Origin: Ignavibacteria bacterium
Lineage (GTDB): Bacteria; Bacteroidota; Ignavibacteria; Kapaibacteriales; UBA961
Assembly: GCA_016720145.1 (NCBI GenBank)
Contig: JADJXV010000007.1
Location: 186,001-250,000, forward strand
Reading direction: 5' to 3'
DNA length: 64,000 nucleotides
Shown here: positions 63,566-64,000 of the stretch, piece by piece
How positions within the stretch are numbered: the stretch's first letter is position 1
How the letters are laid out: each line of letters opens with the position of its first letter
Made by a program: the position numbers and the translations under genes
Notes under the pieces: generated by a model
What the model was told of the DNA's origin: nothing
The model's input: only the letters and a program-made list of their open reading frames with translations
The model's database searches: none

Positions 63566-64000
63566 GTGTATAAATATATACGATTTCTACCCTACACTCT
63601 ACTGCTGAGTATATTATATCTCAGCAGTGGAGAGTGGAAATTATTAGCACAATCGCCAATAAATGTAGAAATTAAAACTCTTTCAAGTATAGATGTATGC
63701 GGAAGTAAACAATTCCAAATATATATACAAACTAATGAGATTTATGCAAGCGATAGTATAGTTGGATATGATTTATTTATAGGTTATAATGCCGAAAAGA
63801 TACAATTCGATCAACTGTTGGCTGCAAATACAATATCTAGTCAATTACAAAATGCAGGATCGGATGCAAGCCTTTCAATAAATAAATTAGTTTTAGGTGA
63901 GATATGGATCTCTGGTGCTTTTTTAGGGGACGGCAAATTTCTCAAGGGCAAGCATCCACTAATAGCTATAGCCGGAAAATACTTAAAAAATTGTAGTGAT
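63566..64000 (+). CDS. Secreted cohesin-like protein (partial)
   Basis: Open frame from a GTG at 63566, directly after the preceding TAA, to the window edge, so the C-terminus is missing. It starts with a signal-like segment (YIRFLPYTLLLSILYLSSG) and then a beta-rich part with SIVGYDLFIGYNAEKIQF and LVLGEIWISGAF, in the style of cohesin-type domains. No ATG occurs in frame. It follows a protein with dockerin-like motifs. A strong hairpin lies inside its first codons (63595-63636). Confidence 0.65.
   Translation, partial: MYKYIRFLPYTLLLSILYLSSGEWKLLAQSPINVEIKTLSSIDVCGSKQFQIYIQTNEIYASDSIVGYDLFIGYNAEKIQFDQLLAANTISSQLQNAGSDASLSINKLVLGEIWISGAFLGDGKFLKGKHPLIAIAGKYLKNCSD
63595..63636 (+). promoter_or_regulatory. 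Strong hairpin at the start of the last gene
   Basis: CACTCTACTGCTGAG (63595-63609) pairs with CTCAGCAGT (63620-63628) and, after a GG bulge, AGAGTG (63631-63636), a 15-base stem. It lies 30 bases past the previous stop but inside the open frame that begins at 63566. No T run follows. It may be a weak terminator, a processing site, or simply signal-peptide coding sequence. Confidence 0.5.

Noticed and set aside
1..64000. CRISPR arrays, prophage or insertion-sequence transposases
   Set aside because: No regularly spaced repeat array, no phage structural genes and no transposase frame were found; the Xer recombinase looks chromosomal.

Overview
The window most resembles the chromosome of a bacterium of the Bacteroidota/Chlorobiota side of the FCB group, in the style of Ignavibacteria or Kapaibacteria. 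The support is two large secreted proteins ending in type IX secretion (T9SS) C-terminal sorting domains, a GWxTD-type protein, a fused E1 alpha/beta 2-oxoacid dehydrogenase, and several promoters with a TAnnTTTG -7 element. The genus cannot be named from the sequence alone.

Layout. 1-5.2 kb: an MsbA-like exporter (cut by the window edge), the ribosomal genes rpsF-rplI without rpsR between them, a 0.4 kb gap holding nested inverted repeats, and a two-lipoyl-domain E2 acyltransferase. 5.4-10.3 kb: a BtuF-like binding protein, a small beta-barrel protein, two tandem cyclophilins, a rhodanese and adenine deaminase. 10.5-14 kb: an AT-rich accessory patch with a lone AAA ATPase, a broken methyltransferase and an unknown protein. 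14-24 kb: cca, a TPR protein and metG on the minus strand, a DUF3800 protein, an M28 peptidase, and a broken TPR gene. 24-28.7 kb: ruvX, a broken GWxTD gene, a PLP sulfur-amino-acid enzyme and a Xer recombinase, with dispersed intergenic repeats. 28.74-29.46 kb is a block of C/G homopolymers that looks like bad sequence. 29.5-33.8 kb: a split transketolase with a (frameshifted) lipoprotein gene between its halves, and pepF. 34-44.7 kb: thiN, a gene-free convergent gap with DnaA-box-like sites, anmK (frameshifted), an FtsE-like ATPase, dapB, a DUF1573 protein, a broken outer-membrane-type gene, an amino-sugar kinase, mnmG, a perfect parS palindrome, mnmE and birA. 44.7-53.4 kb: a BamA/TamA-like protein, a DUF2795 protein, gatB, ilvE, fused branched-chain E1, a tRNA-Arg-like sequence and a membrane TPR protein. 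53.5-64 kb: three consecutive secreted proteins: a 2,386-residue beta-helix-like giant, a duplicated-domain protein with dockerin- and cohesin-like parts, and the start of a third.

Functional links. IlvE and the fused E1, with the distant E2, suggest branched-chain 2-oxoacid metabolism. AnmK and the amino-sugar kinase suggest cell-wall sugar recycling. MnmE and MnmG form the tRNA wobble-uridine modification pair. The parS site, mnmE/mnmG and the DnaA-box-rich gap together suggest that the replication origin lies near 34.8-35.05 kb. This is an inference that needs a skew plot.

At least six genes carry single-base lesions: homopolymer indels in four, with in-frame stops in four. A seventh, the transketolase N-terminal subunit, has no standard start codon where homology says the protein should begin. 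Genuine gene decay and sequencing error cannot be separated from this sequence alone. G+C drops clearly to the right of about 33.8 kb.
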